64,000 bases of DNA from Bacillus sp. IITD106 (GCF_019459225.1 NZ_JAIAZY010000008.1:1-64000); one strand, 5' to 3'; counted from the stretch's first letter, positions 19,555-28,223 are shown. Made by a program: numbers and translations. Notes: a model not told the origin generated them from the letters alone.

Positions 19555-20727
19555 TTAAAAGTTTTTCGAGTATTCTTTATGTCTTTCTATATTATCTTTA
19601 ATAGCAGACATACGATCATGCCCAAACTCTTCTAATAGTGCTACTGCAAGTTCCCAGGCTACGACTGATTCTGCAACGACACTAGCTGCAGGAACTGCAC
19701 AGCTATCTGAACGTTCGATACTTGCTTTGAAGGGCTCTTTCGTATCAATGTCTACACTTTCTAACGGTTTATACAAAGTAGGAATTGGCTTCATTACACC
19801 TCTTATGACAATCGGCATACCCGTGGTCATTCCACCTTCAAAGCCACCAGCATTATTCGTTCTTCTCGTATATCCATTTTCTTGGTCCCATTGAATTTCG
19901 TCATGAACCTGACTGCCAGGACGATGTGCCGCTTCAAAACCGATACCAATTTCGACACCTTTAAATGCATTAATACTCATAATAGCCGCGGCAAGCTTTG
20001 CTTCGAGTTTACGGTCATATTGAACATAACTTCCTACGCCAATCGGCATTCCTTCAACGATTACTTCCACTATTCCACCGATGGAATCCCCATTTTTCTT
20101 GGCATCATCAATTGCTTGCATCATTTTTTCGCCTGCTTCTGGATCTAGGCAGCGAACAGGTGATTCTTCTGTAATTTTTTGTAATTCCTCGATTGAGTTA
20201 TAGTGAATGTTTTCGGCTTTCACGCCTCCAATTTCCATTACGTGTCCGCCAACTTTTACACCTAGTTCAGAAAGAATTGTTTTCGCCACGGCACCAGCCG
20301 CAACACGTACAGTTGTTTCTCTCGCAGAGGAACGTTCAAGAACATTTCTCATATCCCTGTGACCGTATTTAATCGCTCCATTTAAGTCTGCGTGCCCTGG
20401 TCTTGGTCGAGTGATTTTTCTTTTTACTTCCTCTTGTTCTTCTGGACTGATTGGTGCAGCCCCCATAATTTTTTGCCAATGCTTAAAATCATTATTTTGT
20501 ACGACTAATGCAATTGGTGCACCAATTGTCACACCGTGACGCACTCCACTCGTAATTTGTGCTTGGTCCTTTTCAATCTGCATTCTGCGGCCACGCCCGT
20601 ATCCTTTTTGTCTTCTTTGTAATTCATAGTTGATCATCTCAGCTGTCAATTCCAGTCCAGCTGGCACACCTTCCAATATCGTAGTAAGCTGCGGGCCATG
20701 CGACTCACCTGCTGTTAAGTATCTCAT
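19555..20727 (-). CDS. aroF: Chorismate synthase
   Basis: A 390-residue FMN-dependent enzyme that makes chorismate from EPSP. The signatures [17 protein letters not shown] (~45), [20 protein letters not shown]-type region (~112-131) and [18 protein letters not shown] are intact. It is the first gene after the T-box leader, so tRNA-Tyr charging controls the whole operon. The symbol follows Bacillus use (aroC in E. coli). GGGAGGAATAA precedes ATG. Confidence 0.95.
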   Translation of the reverse strand: MRYLTAGESHGPQLTTILEGVPAGLELTAEMINYELQRRQKGYGRGRRMQIEKDQAQITSGVRHGVTIGAPIALVVQNNDFKHWQKIMGAAPISPEEQEEVKRKITRPRPGHADLNGAIKYGHRDMRNVLERSSARETTVRVAAGAVAKTILSELGVKVGGHVMEIGGVKAENIHYNSIEELQKITEESPVRCLDPEAGEKMMQAIDDAKKNGDSIGGIVEVIVEGMPIGVGSYVQYDRKLEAKLAAAIMSINAFKGVEIGIGFEAAHRPGSQVHDEIQWDQENGYTRRTNNAGGFEGGMTTGMPIVIRGVMKPIPTLYKPLESVDIDTKEPFKASIERSDSCAVPAASVVAESVVAWELAVALLEEFGHDRMSAIKDNIERHKEYSKNF

Positions 20728-20754
20728 TTTTTATTCCTCCCTTTTTTGATATAA

Positions 20755-21002
20755 AACAAAAACGCCCCTGCAAAAAATGCAGGGACGTTATTAATCGCGG
20801 TACCACCCTAATTGCGGATAAATATCCGCCACTCTTGTTTGATAACGGTCAAAACCGTCTTTTTTTACTAATTTGGATAACCAAACATTCAAAAAAGAAG
20901 CTCGAGGGAGTAATTCATATTTATGATTGTACTGATTCGCACCGGCCATCAGTTCTCTGACATTACAAATTCATAAATACTACTATGCCCTGTCTTTGCT
21001 TT
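20755..21002 (-). promoter_or_regulatory. T-box leader of the aroF operon, tyrosine type
   Basis: On the minus strand the leader has a Stem I with the AGTA/GAA loop-E motif, a distal AGAGA and GATGGCCGGTG region, and the conserved T-box AGGGTGGTACCGCG (20796-20809). The helix GTATTTATGA/TCATAAATAT places GAA next to the specifier loop. Using the glyQ pattern GAA-N-NNN, the specifier reads TAC, tyrosine. The variable base of TGGN is T, which fits discriminator base A of tRNA-Tyr. The terminator AACGTCCCTGCA/TGCAGGGGCGTT with a T-run lies at 20756-20788. Uncharged tRNA-Tyr should stabilise the antiterminator and allow transcription. Confidence 0.93.
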
Positions 21003-21011
21003 TTGTTTCGT

Positions 21012-21017
21012 ATTATA
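21012..21017 (-). promoter_or_regulatory. -10 element of the T-box leader
   Basis: TATAAT on the minus strand, about 12 nt before the start of Stem I. No good -35 is visible at 16-18 nt, so the promoter may depend on extended contacts. Confidence 0.5.
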
Positions 21018-21220
21018 TAAATTCAATTTTTATCACATGAATGCATTCTTGTAAAGTATTTTTTGTTTTTTTTCAAATATATAAATATTGCTTTAACATT
21101 TTACCATCCAAAACATAAAGTGTAATATATCAATTGTATGCTATTATTAAAGTGAATGTGACAGGTTTGAGAAAAATTTTGCAAAATATATAAAAAGTGC
21201 AAAATCTTTTCTAAAGCCTA

Positions 21221-21249
21221 TTGACATTTATTATATTAGCGTCTATCGT
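21221..21249 (+). promoter_or_regulatory. Possible SigA promoter of aroA
   Basis: TTGACA (21221-21226), 17-nt spacer, TATCGT (21244-21249). It would give a leader of about 100 nt before the TTG start of aroA. Confidence 0.5.
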
Positions 21250-21358
21250 ATTGAGTTATCAATCCAAATAAATTCATACACGCTTTACAGCGTTGAAGTC
21301 CTAAAGTATGATGAGATTATCATCTGTTGGGACAGAAAAATATAAGGAGGGCTTATCG

Positions 21359-22444
21359 TTGTCAGAACTAGAAATATTACGTTCAAAAATTGAAAAAACA
21401 ACCTTGCAAATTTTAGAATTATTAAATGAGCGAGGCAAGATTGCACAAGAAATCGGCAAATTAAAAGAAATGCAGGGCGTTAAACGTTACGATCCAGTAC
21501 AGGAGCGAAAATTGTTTGATCTCATTGCTGAGCATAACGAAGGCCCATTTGAAACTTCTACCGTTCAGCATATTTTCAAACAAATTTTCAAAGCAAGCCT
21601 TGAGCTTCAAGAGGATGATAATCGCAAAGCATTGCTTGTTTCCAGGAAGAAAAAGCCTGAAAATACGGTTGTTTCAGTGTTAGGTGAAGAAATTGGAAAT
21701 GGCACTCAACATTTCATCATGGGGCCATGTGCTGTTGAAAGCTATGACCAAGTAAAACTTGTCGCACAAGCGATGAAACAGCAAGGCTTAAAATTAATGC
21801 GCGGTGGTGCTTATAAACCAAGAACATCCCCATACGATTTCCAAGGCCTCGGTGTAGAAGGTTTGAAAATTTTAAGACAGGTAGCGGATGAAGAAGGATT
21901 AGCTGTTATCAGTGAAATCTTAAATCCAAATGATATGGAAACTGCCTTAGATTACGTAGATGTCATTCAAATTGGCGCTCGCAATATGCAAAACTTTGAA
22001 CTGTTGAAAGTGGCAGGTTCTGTAAGGAAGCCAGTTTTATTAAAACGCGGGCTATCCGCTACGATTGAAGAATTTATGTATGCGGCCGAATATATTCTTG
22101 CACAAGGAAATGATCAAATCATTCTTTGTGAGCGTGGTATTAGAACATATGAAAAAGCTACAAGAAACACTTTAGATATATCTGCTGTCCCAATCTTGAA
22201 GAAAGAAACTCACTTGCCTGTTGTAGTTGACGTCACACACTCAACTGGACGTAAAGACTTACTTCTCCCTGCTGCTAAAGCTGCATTGGCGATTGGTGCA
22301 GATGCCGTTATGGCGGAAGTCCATCCAGATCCAGCTGTTGCTCTATCTGATTCAGCACAGCAAATGGATATCCCTGAATTCAACAAATTCATGGAAGAAG
22401 CAAAAGCCTTCGCAAATCTAGTACAAAAAACTCCAGTTAGCTAA
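21359..22444 (+). CDS. aroA: Bifunctional chorismate mutase / DAHP synthase
   Basis: A 361-residue enzyme. Residues 1-90 form an AroQ-type chorismate mutase domain ([15 protein letters not shown]), and residues ~95-361 form a DAHP synthase that joins erythrose-4-phosphate and phosphoenolpyruvate ([27 protein letters not shown]). The fused mutase acts as the allosteric sensor for chorismate and prephenate in Bacillus. The TTG at 21359 is the start because AAGGAGG lies 8 nt upstream and the N-terminus matches B. subtilis AroA; an ATG 17 codons upstream has no such site. It is divergent from the aroF operon. Confidence 0.94.
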   Translation: MSELEILRSKIEKTTLQILELLNERGKIAQEIGKLKEMQGVKRYDPVQERKLFDLIAEHNEGPFETSTVQHIFKQIFKASLELQEDDNRKALLVSRKKKPENTVVSVLGEEIGNGTQHFIMGPCAVESYDQVKLVAQAMKQQGLKLMRGGAYKPRTSPYDFQGLGVEGLKILRQVADEEGLAVISEILNPNDMETALDYVDVIQIGARNMQNFELLKVAGSVRKPVLLKRGLSATIEEFMYAAEYILAQGNDQIILCERGIRTYEKATRNTLDISAVPILKKETHLPVVVDVTHSTGRKDLLLPAAKAALAIGADAVMAEVHPDPAVALSDSAQQMDIPEFNKFMEEAKAFANLVQKTPVS

Positions 22445-22449
22445 TGAAT

Positions 22450-22499
22450 AAAAAGCATTTCTTTTTCGTCTTTATACGGAAAATGAAATGCTTTTTTAA
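22450..22499. terminator. Bidirectional terminator between aroA and the EamA gene
   Basis: AAAAAGCATTTC and GAAATGCTTTTT pair across a 23-nt loop, with T-runs on both sides. Confidence 0.75.
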
Positions 22500-23431
22500 T
22501 CTAATTCTACTCTTGAATTGAAATCGATTTCCCTTCTCCTTCTCGACCAATTTGAAATAATCACAATGGAGGATAGGATCATTATTGCTCCAATTATTTG
22601 GCCTAATAATAGTTTTTCTTGATAGAGTGTAACCCCTATCACCACTGCCGAGATCGGTTCCACTGTTGCTAGTATGGAGGCGATGCTGCCTTCAATGCCT
22701 TTAAGACCATATGTGTACAATAAATAGGCAACCACCGTAGGAAATAGCCCTAGTCCCGCCATATAAATCCATGCTTCCAAAGGCAATGACGCTGCTTTTT
22801 TCCAATAAGGAAAGAATGGCAATAGCGTCAGAGTAGAAACAAAAAAAGTATAAAATGTAATAATAAAAGAATCATAATTTCTTAAAGCGATTTTTCCAAA
22901 AATCGTATATAGTGCATAGCCCAATCCTGAACAAAGCCCGATGATAAATCCTAAAGTAGACCAGTTTCCCCCTATTTCCTTTCCAGCAAGGGCTATAATG
23001 GTACAACCAATAATCGTGGTCAGAACGGCAAATGCTTTCTTTTTTGTTACTCTTTCCTTTAAAAAAATTGCAGAAAGAACCGCTACAAAAGCAGGTGCCG
23101 TATAGAGGAGCATGACAGCAAGGGATATTGACATCATATTCATTGCTTTAAAGTAGGCCCAATTAAAAAAAACAATACTGCATAGCCCAGTACCGATAAA
23201 ATACCATATATTTTTAAAGTGAATGGCTAGTTGCCGTTTTTTTCTCATAAATAATACGATAGGCAATAGCCATAAAAAGGCAAAGGAAACACGGATGGCG
23301 ACGATTTCCATTTCTGTAAAATCATAAAAAGATAATTTTTTGACGAAAATGGCTATGGCTCCCCATAATAGAGCGGCCATTGCAACCATAATTTGAGGCA
23401 CATACATCACCCTATTTAAAAGAGATGGCAA
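22496..23431 (-). CDS. EamA/DMT-family transporter
   Basis: A 311-residue membrane protein with about ten hydrophobic segments in two homologous halves, typical of EamA (drug/metabolite) transporters. LLWGAIAIFVKK lies in the first helix and the second half carries GLGLFPTVVAYLLYTYGL and a VEPISAVVIG motif. The substrate is unknown. The start is taken as TTG at 23431 because AGAGGTGG lies at good distance; ATG at 23407 is the alternative. It follows ypwA by 14 nt and likely shares its transcript. Confidence 0.85.
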   Translation of the reverse strand: MPSLLNRVMYVPQIMVAMAALLWGAIAIFVKKLSFYDFTEMEIVAIRVSFAFLWLLPIVLFMRKKRQLAIHFKNIWYFIGTGLCSIVFFNWAYFKAMNMMSISLAVMLLYTAPAFVAVLSAIFLKERVTKKKAFAVLTTIIGCTIIALAGKEIGGNWSTLGFIIGLCSGLGYALYTIFGKIALRNYDSFIITFYTFFVSTLTLLPFFPYWKKAASLPLEAWIYMAGLGLFPTVVAYLLYTYGLKGIEGSIASILATVEPISAVVIGVTLYQEKLLLGQIIGAIMILSSIVIISNWSRRRREIDFNSRVELD

Positions 23432-23445
23432 GAGAATGCCACCTC

Positions 23446-24957
23446 TTATGATAGTTGATAGACTTTAGAGAATTTCTCTTCTAAGTAGTTCGCTAAATAT
23501 TTTGCACTCAAGCCTTCACCTGTAGCTAACTTAATTATTTCTAATGGCTCTTTTGTTTTTCCATATTGATGTACATGCTCTGTAAGCCAATTTTTAATAG
23601 GAAGAAGCTCTCCGTTTCGAAGCAACTCTTCGTAATTTGGCAAATCTTTCAACATCGCATGTTTCAACTGTGCCGCATACATATAGCCTAATGCATACGA
23701 TGGAAAATATCCGAAGCTTCCTCCAGACCAATGAACATCCTGCAATACGCCTTCTGCATCATTAGTTGGTCGGATGCCTAAATATTCTTCGTATTTATCA
23801 TTCCATATTTTCGGAAGATCTTCAACTTGAATTTCATCATTAAATAATCCTTTTTCAATTTCATAACGGATTATGATATGTAAAGCATACGTTAAATCAT
23901 CCGATTCTATTCGAATGAAAGATGGCTTTGCCTCATTGATAGCTCGGTAAAAATCATCTAGCGAAACTTGATCAAACTGACCATCTGCATATTCCTTTAA
24001 TAATTCATAATTACATTCCCAAAATGCACGATCCCGAGCTAAAATGTTTTCGTAGAATAATGACTGTGATTCATGGATCCCCATCGACGTTCCTCTACAA
24101 AGTGGAGTTCCGATCAAGTCTTTAGAAATATTTTGTTCATATAAAGCGTGTCCGCCTTCATGAATTGTCCCGAATATTGCCATTCGAAAGTCTTCTTCAT
24201 CATAACGGGTAGTGATCCGGACATCTCCTGGATTTAATCCAGTTGCAAATGGATGAACGGTTTCATCAATTCTCCCAGCGTTAAAATCATATCCCATTTG
24301 CTCCAAAATTCTTATGCTAAATTCTTTTTGTTTTTCCTTTGGAAACTTATGAAAAAGAAAATCTGTTTTTGGTTTATTTTCAGAAGCTGTGATTTTTTTA
24401 ACTAATGGAACAATCACATCCCGTAATTTACCAAACACTTGATCAATAACGTCGACTGTTACTCCCGGTTCATACATATCAAGCAAAGTGTTATATTTAT
24501 TGCCGCTATAACCCCAGTATTCAATAAATGTTTTATTAAAAGCAACTAGTTTTTCAAGGTATGGCTTAAACATTTCAAAATCAGATGCTGCTCTTGCCTG
24601 CTCCCAAACATGTTCAGCATTGGACTGGAGCACTACATATTCCTCGTACTCCTTTGCGGGAATTTTTTTGTTTTTTTCATATTGTTTTTTACATTCTTTT
24701 AAAGTCAATTTTCCAACCTCTGAAAGTTCATCATGTTTAGTTGATAAACTAGCTATGTATGCAGCCATTTCCTCAGATGTAGACATTTGAAAATGTTCGG
24801 ATGCAAGCACTCCAATCACTTGTGAGCGTTGTTCAACTCCGTTTTTCGGTGCTCCTGTTCTAAGATCCCAATACATCAATCCGAGCGCTTCTTCATAAGC
24901 CTGCATTTTTTTCACGTATTGCAGGAATTCTTTTTCAATTTCTAACGTTTCCGGCAT
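23446..24957 (-). CDS. ypwA: Carboxypeptidase Taq, metallopeptidase family M32
   Basis: A 503-residue cytosolic zinc carboxypeptidase. The zinc site HEGGH is in GTIHEGGHALYEQN (~270), followed by ESQSLFYEN, which holds the third ligand Glu. The length and the N-terminal YWDLRTGAPK segment fit the M32 family; B. subtilis YpwA is a structurally known member. AAAGGAGGC lies upstream of ATG. It is first in a likely two-gene unit with the EamA gene. Confidence 0.93.
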   Translation of the reverse strand: MPETLEIEKEFLQYVKKMQAYEEALGLMYWDLRTGAPKNGVEQRSQVIGVLASEHFQMSTSEEMAAYIASLSTKHDELSEVGKLTLKECKKQYEKNKKIPAKEYEEYVVLQSNAEHVWEQARAASDFEMFKPYLEKLVAFNKTFIEYWGYSGNKYNTLLDMYEPGVTVDVIDQVFGKLRDVIVPLVKKITASENKPKTDFLFHKFPKEKQKEFSIRILEQMGYDFNAGRIDETVHPFATGLNPGDVRITTRYDEEDFRMAIFGTIHEGGHALYEQNISKDLIGTPLCRGTSMGIHESQSLFYENILARDRAFWECNYELLKEYADGQFDQVSLDDFYRAINEAKPSFIRIESDDLTYALHIIIRYEIEKGLFNDEIQVEDLPKIWNDKYEEYLGIRPTNDAEGVLQDVHWSGGSFGYFPSYALGYMYAAQLKHAMLKDLPNYEELLRNGELLPIKNWLTEHVHQYGKTKEPLEIIKLATGEGLSAKYLANYLEEKFSKVYQLS

Positions 24958-25067
24958 CTCATTTTGCCTCCTTTGTCTCTTTTCTACTTTATTTTATCAC
25001 ACGAGGAAAGTGCAAGTGACTTGTCCATTTACTAGAGAAACAAAAAATGCATTCTTATAGAAAATTA

Positions 25068-25103
25068 AAAACGCAAGTGCTGTAAAATGCACTTGTGCTT
25101 TTA
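25068..25103 (-). terminator. Terminator after the 60-aa gene
   Basis: On the minus strand AAGCACAAGTGC and GCACTTGCGTTTTT pair imperfectly (central GCAC..GTGC arms). The hairpin starts right at the stop codon. Confidence 0.65.
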
Positions 25104-25283
25104 TGAAGATCGATCTATTCTTCTGTTGGATAAAATATATTCCAGAGCCTTATTTAAGCTTTCTTCCGCTTCTTTTAAGCTGGCTAAAGCAGTTTCTGGC
25201 AATTGTTCTTCCTTTCCAAGTAAACTATAGGAAGAATAAATGGCTTTTGAAATGATCTCCATTTCATTAATCGTTTTCGCCAT
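25101..25283 (-). CDS. Small helical protein, unrecognised
   Basis: A 60-residue protein (MAKTINEMEIIS start, LSNRRIDRSS end) that I do not recognise. It is likely two amphipathic helices, with acidic residues in the middle and basic residues at the end, and has no Cys and no membrane segment. AAGGAGG lies 8 nt before ATG at 25283; an upstream in-frame start has no such site. It is a single gene with a terminator, and its promoter side adjoins the 275-bp MITE-like element at 25321, so the element may have altered its regulation. Confidence 0.6.
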   Translation of the reverse strand: MAKTINEMEIISKAIYSSYSLLGKEEQLPETALASLKEAEESLNKALEYILSNRRIDRSS

Positions 25284-25316
25284 GTGATATACCTCCTTGC
25301 AATAAATGATATACAT

Positions 25317-25599
25317 TTAAGTGCGTGTTCAAAAAGGAGGATAAAAAGGACCAAGTCGGCTAGAGGCGCTGACGTCCTGTCAGCAACGCCGACACTAGCA
25401 CATCTTGTGCGTCGGAATTTCGAGGCGGCGCAGTTTTGAGCAGCGGACTTGCACAGGATGTGCTGACTTCTGCGTTGCCCACAGGACGTGGGCGATTTTA
25501 GCAGAAGATCCTTCTCCTAATACATGAGCAGCGAAGAAACAAGCCAACGAAGAAATTCGAAGTGTCATTTTTACCGGACTTTTTGAACATCCTCTTTAA
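25317..25599. mobile_element. MITE-like element, long copy, with TTAA duplication
   Basis: A 275-bp non-coding element (25321-25595) flanked by TTAA on both sides (25317-25320 and 25596-25599). Its ends are inverted: GTGCGTGTTCAAAAA at the left and TTTTTGAACATCCTCT at the right, which share TGTTCAAAAA. It shares internal blocks with the copy at 28821-28976 in opposite orientation: CGAGGCGGCGCAGTTT, GAGCAGCGG and GAGCAGCG-AGAAACAAGCCAAC. No transposase ORF is present. This copy also has four short hairpins. Confidence 0.8.
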
Positions 25600-25626
25600 G
25601 TATATTCAGCAAGGTGGCTATTTATT

Positions 25627-26769
25627 CTAATACGATTGTCGCGGTGGTCTCGGTCCCCAAAATTGATAATAATCCGTGCGAATAAATCCATTAAATAGCT
25701 TTCTTTTTTTCATAGCTTCTTTTCCGTAAAGTTTTTCAAATTCGGCATGAGATGTCAGAATATATATGGACCAAGTATCAAGTTTTTGAAAAGCTTTCCC
25801 AATCTCACGGTACAAGTTTTCTACCTCTTTTTTTTCACCAATTCTTTCTCCATACGGCGGGTTTCCGATGATGACGCCAAATTCTTTTTTTGAAGTGAAA
25901 TCACTCGCCCGCATTTGTTTAAAAGTAACTAAATCACCTAAACCAGCCTCGAATGCATTTTTATTGGAGATTTCAACCATTCGATGGTCAATATCAGAAC
26001 CTGATATTTCAAGCTGTTGATCATAATTTGCCATATCTTCTGCTTCTTCCCTTACTTTTTCCCAAATTTCTTTCCCTATCCAAGACCATGACTCACTTAA
26101 AAACTCCCTATTAAAACCAGGTGCTATATTTTGGCCGATTAATGCCGCCTCGATTGGAATTGTACCGGAACCACAAAAAGGATCGTGAAGGATACGATCT
26201 GGATGCCAATTTGTTAACTGTATAAGCGCGGCTGCCAATGTTTCTTTTAAAGGAGCTTCCCCCTGATCAATTCGATACCCGCGTTTGTGCAGTCCAGCCC
26301 CACTTGTATCTATCGTAAGAGATACTTTATCCTTTAATAAGGATACTTCAATTTTAAATAATGGCCCTGTCTCCGCTAGCCATGTCGTTTGCTTATACGC
26401 CTTTTTCATTCGTTCTACGATTGCTTTTTTGACGATTGCTTGGCAATCCGGTACACTATACAAGGTTGATTTTACAGATTTCCCTTGAACTGGAAACTCT
26501 GCATCTACCGGAAGATACTCCTCCCAAGGCAATGCTTTCGTTTTTTCAAAAAGTTCATCGAATGTCGTAGCCTTAAACTCCCCTACGACTATTTTTACTC
26601 TATCCGCTGTCCTTAACCACATATTTGATCTTGCTATTGCAAGTTTATCGCCAGTAAACATTACTTTTCCATTTTCCACTGTACAGTCATAGCCAAGTTT
26701 TTTGACTTCTGTTGCCGCAATCGCTTCAATTCCCATTGCAGTTGTTGCAATTAAATTATACGTTCCCAT
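25627..26769 (-). CDS. ypsC: THUMP-domain RNA methyltransferase YpsC (RlmL-like)
   Basis: A 380-residue S-adenosylmethionine-dependent RNA methyltransferase. Residues ~45-155 form the THUMP RNA-binding domain, and residues ~160-375 form the UPF0020 methyltransferase domain with DPFCGSGTIPIEAAL (AdoMet binding) and GNPPYGERIG (N6-/N2-type catalytic NPPY). By homology to E. coli RlmL it probably makes N2-methylguanosine in 23S rRNA. The start MGTYNLIAT at 26769 matches relatives and follows GAGGGTGAAGG. It lies downstream of rnpB, as in B. subtilis. Confidence 0.9.
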   Translation of the reverse strand: MGTYNLIATTAMGIEAIAATEVKKLGYDCTVENGKVMFTGDKLAIARSNMWLRTADRVKIVVGEFKATTFDELFEKTKALPWEEYLPVDAEFPVQGKSVKSTLYSVPDCQAIVKKAIVERMKKAYKQTTWLAETGPLFKIEVSLLKDKVSLTIDTSGAGLHKRGYRIDQGEAPLKETLAAALIQLTNWHPDRILHDPFCGSGTIPIEAALIGQNIAPGFNREFLSESWSWIGKEIWEKVREEAEDMANYDQQLEISGSDIDHRMVEISNKNAFEAGLGDLVTFKQMRASDFTSKKEFGVIIGNPPYGERIGEKKEVENLYREIGKAFQKLDTWSIYILTSHAEFEKLYGKEAMKKRKLFNGFIRTDYYQFWGPRPPRQSY

Positions 26770-27004
26770 TTCCTTCACCCTCATAAAATTTGACTAGGAT
26801 TCCTATCATATAATAACTCCATTAACTCCTGCAAAGAAAGCGGCAGTGATATGGAGTTGCCCTGCACTAACTTCCTGTAATAATATGTAAGTTATAAATA
26901 AAGAGACTTTCCTCGTTTTCGTTAGACCATAATATTAGTATTGGATTTTTTCCAAATACTAAGGTCCAATTACTTTTGGAAAGCCTCATTTCGTAAGATG
27001 TAAA
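26770..27004. other. Intergenic region between rnpB and ypsC, with inverted repeats
   Basis: No gene is seen. On the minus strand the region holds the probable rnpB terminator (26895-26987). Next comes AACTTAC...GGAAGTT, and then AACTCCAT (26851-26858) with ATGGAGTT (26814-26822), which can fold into a hairpin just upstream of ypsC. Confidence 0.5.
26895..26987 (-). terminator. Probable terminator of rnpB
   Basis: GAGGCTTTCC (26978-26987) can pair with GGAAAGTCTC (26903-26912) on the minus strand, enclosing an inner TAGTATTTGGA/TCCAATACTA hairpin, and TTTATTT follows. Confidence 0.5.
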
Positions 27005-27417
27005 CCTATAAATAACATTCATATAAGCCATGTTCTGTACCATCGTACTACAAGCGGCTATAGGCAAGCCTCGTACTCAGGCGGTAATCATCTATCTGCA
27101 GGAAAAACCTCCTGCCTCTTTCCTTGTTCAATTCCTCAGAAAGAGTGCCTCTACCAAAATTTGAGTTTCTCGCTCGTGGGGTTTACCGCGTTCCACCTTT
27201 GTTGTTTCCAACAAAGCTACGTCACTGTGGCACTTTAAGGGTACTCATGCCATATCATATATGACTTAGGCACTTTTCCCGCCGTCAATCCAGACAAAAT
27301 CCAGACTGCCCTGGCTTATTGTTTTGCCAGGCACGATCACTACGGGCATCACAGCACCGTGCGAGCATGGACTTTCCTCTGCTTAATCAGCAGCGATTAC
27401 CCGAATGTTATTCAGTA
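27005..27417 (-). ncRNA. rnpB: RNase P RNA, Bacillus (B) type
   Basis: The RNA subunit of ribonuclease P, which matures the 5' end of tRNAs. The minus-strand sequence shows the conserved core: TTCGGGTAATCGCTGC near the 5' end, AGAGGAAAGTCCATGCTCGC, GGTGCTGTGATGCCCGTAG, AAGTGCCACAGTGACG, GGTGGAACGCGGTAAACCCC, ACCGCCTGAGTACGAGG, and a 3' GTACGATGG. The P1 helix is closed by AATAACATTC at the 5' end and GAATGTTATT at the 3' end. The ends are estimated to within about 5 nt. It lies between gpsB and ypsC, as in B. subtilis. Confidence 0.96.
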
Positions 27418-27591
27418 TCACTATAGAATTTTAAATCGTATGTCCTTACCGACTTATTATTTTATAACTTTTGCAACGACTGCGCAAGCGGTAATTAATG
27501 GTAAGAGAATAAATTTCTAGCTTGGTATTACAAATTAATGAAGGGCCGGAAATGAGCCGTCAAATCTGACTCTCTCCTTAATAAGTGAGAG

Positions 27592-27891
27592 TTAATCATC
27601 TAGCTTGCTTCCAAATACATGCCTTTCTAAATTGGAGAGACGCTTCAAAATATCAAAATTCGTCGTCCCTGCAGGTTGTACGGGTTGTCTGCGTGATTGT
27701 TCTTCTACTTGCTTTTTCAAACGCATATTTTCCTGCTGAAGTTCATCCATTAGTTGATGCATAGTTTCATAATCTTTAATGATTAAATCTAAAAATTTAT
27801 CAACGTCTTCTTGTTTATAGCCGCGTACACCGGTTTTAAATTCTTTTTCTAAAATTTCTTTTGCAGTCAAATTTATTCTTTCTGCCAACAT
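27592..27891 (-). CDS. gpsB: Cell-division regulator GpsB
   Basis: A 99-residue DivIVA-like cytosolic protein that coordinates septal and side-wall peptidoglycan synthesis with penicillin-binding proteins, notably PonA (encoded at 35.6 kb). The N-terminal membrane/PBP-binding domain ([21 protein letters not shown]) is followed by a coiled coil (~45-70). The C-terminal trimerisation helix [16 protein letters not shown] is intact. The start MLAERINL at 27891 follows AAGGTGG; an upstream Met is in frame but lies before that site. The gene ypsA, upstream of gpsB in B. subtilis, is missing here. Confidence 0.95.
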   Translation of the reverse strand: MLAERINLTAKEILEKEFKTGVRGYKQEDVDKFLDLIIKDYETMHQLMDELQQENMRLKKQVEEQSRRQPVQPAGTTNFDILKRLSNLERHVFGSKLDD

Positions 27892-28179
27892 CCGAAACAC
27901 CACCTTAAAATTCACACTACATTAACATCATTCTTCCAAAATAAAATGATTTTGTCAATTTTGCAAGTAGTTTTTGGGAAGTTATGGAGAAAATTTAAAA
28001 ATATCAAATAAGAAAGGGATTACGTTATTCACTCGGGACTGAAAACCGAATAAAATCTCTGTTCTGTCCCGATTCATTTTTAATCGAGACCTAACTCTAA
28101 ATATAACGAATGTTTTGTCTAGATTCAACCTTTTCCTCACTTCTTCATAGGACAAAATTAGTTACTAACTTTCTTACAC
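27892..28179. other. Intergenic region upstream of gpsB, no gene found
   Basis: No ORF with a ribosome binding site is present, although ypsA occupies this place in B. subtilis. The region has a 7-bp inverted repeat TCGGGAC/GTCCCGA at 28033-28072. This overlaps a competing CGATT/AATCG hairpin, so two alternative folds are possible in an RNA leading into gpsB. Confidence 0.5.
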
Positions 28180-28211
28180 AAAAAAACGAGGATGCACTTG
28201 CCAATCCTCGT
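28180..28211 (-). terminator. Terminator of cotD
   Basis: ACGAGGAT and ATCCTCGT form an 8-bp stem with a 10-nt loop, followed by TTTTTTTG, directly after the cotD stop. Confidence 0.85.
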
Positions 28212-28223
28212 CTAAAAGTACTT

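Noticed and set aside
25321-25595. CRISPR-like series of short repeats
   Set aside because: The repeats are small palindromes without regular spacing or equal-length spacers, and no cas genes are nearby. They belong to a MITE-like element.
26867-27067. Minus-strand ORF overlapping the 3' end of rnpB
   Set aside because: It lies within the RNase P RNA gene and its terminator region and has no ribosome binding site.
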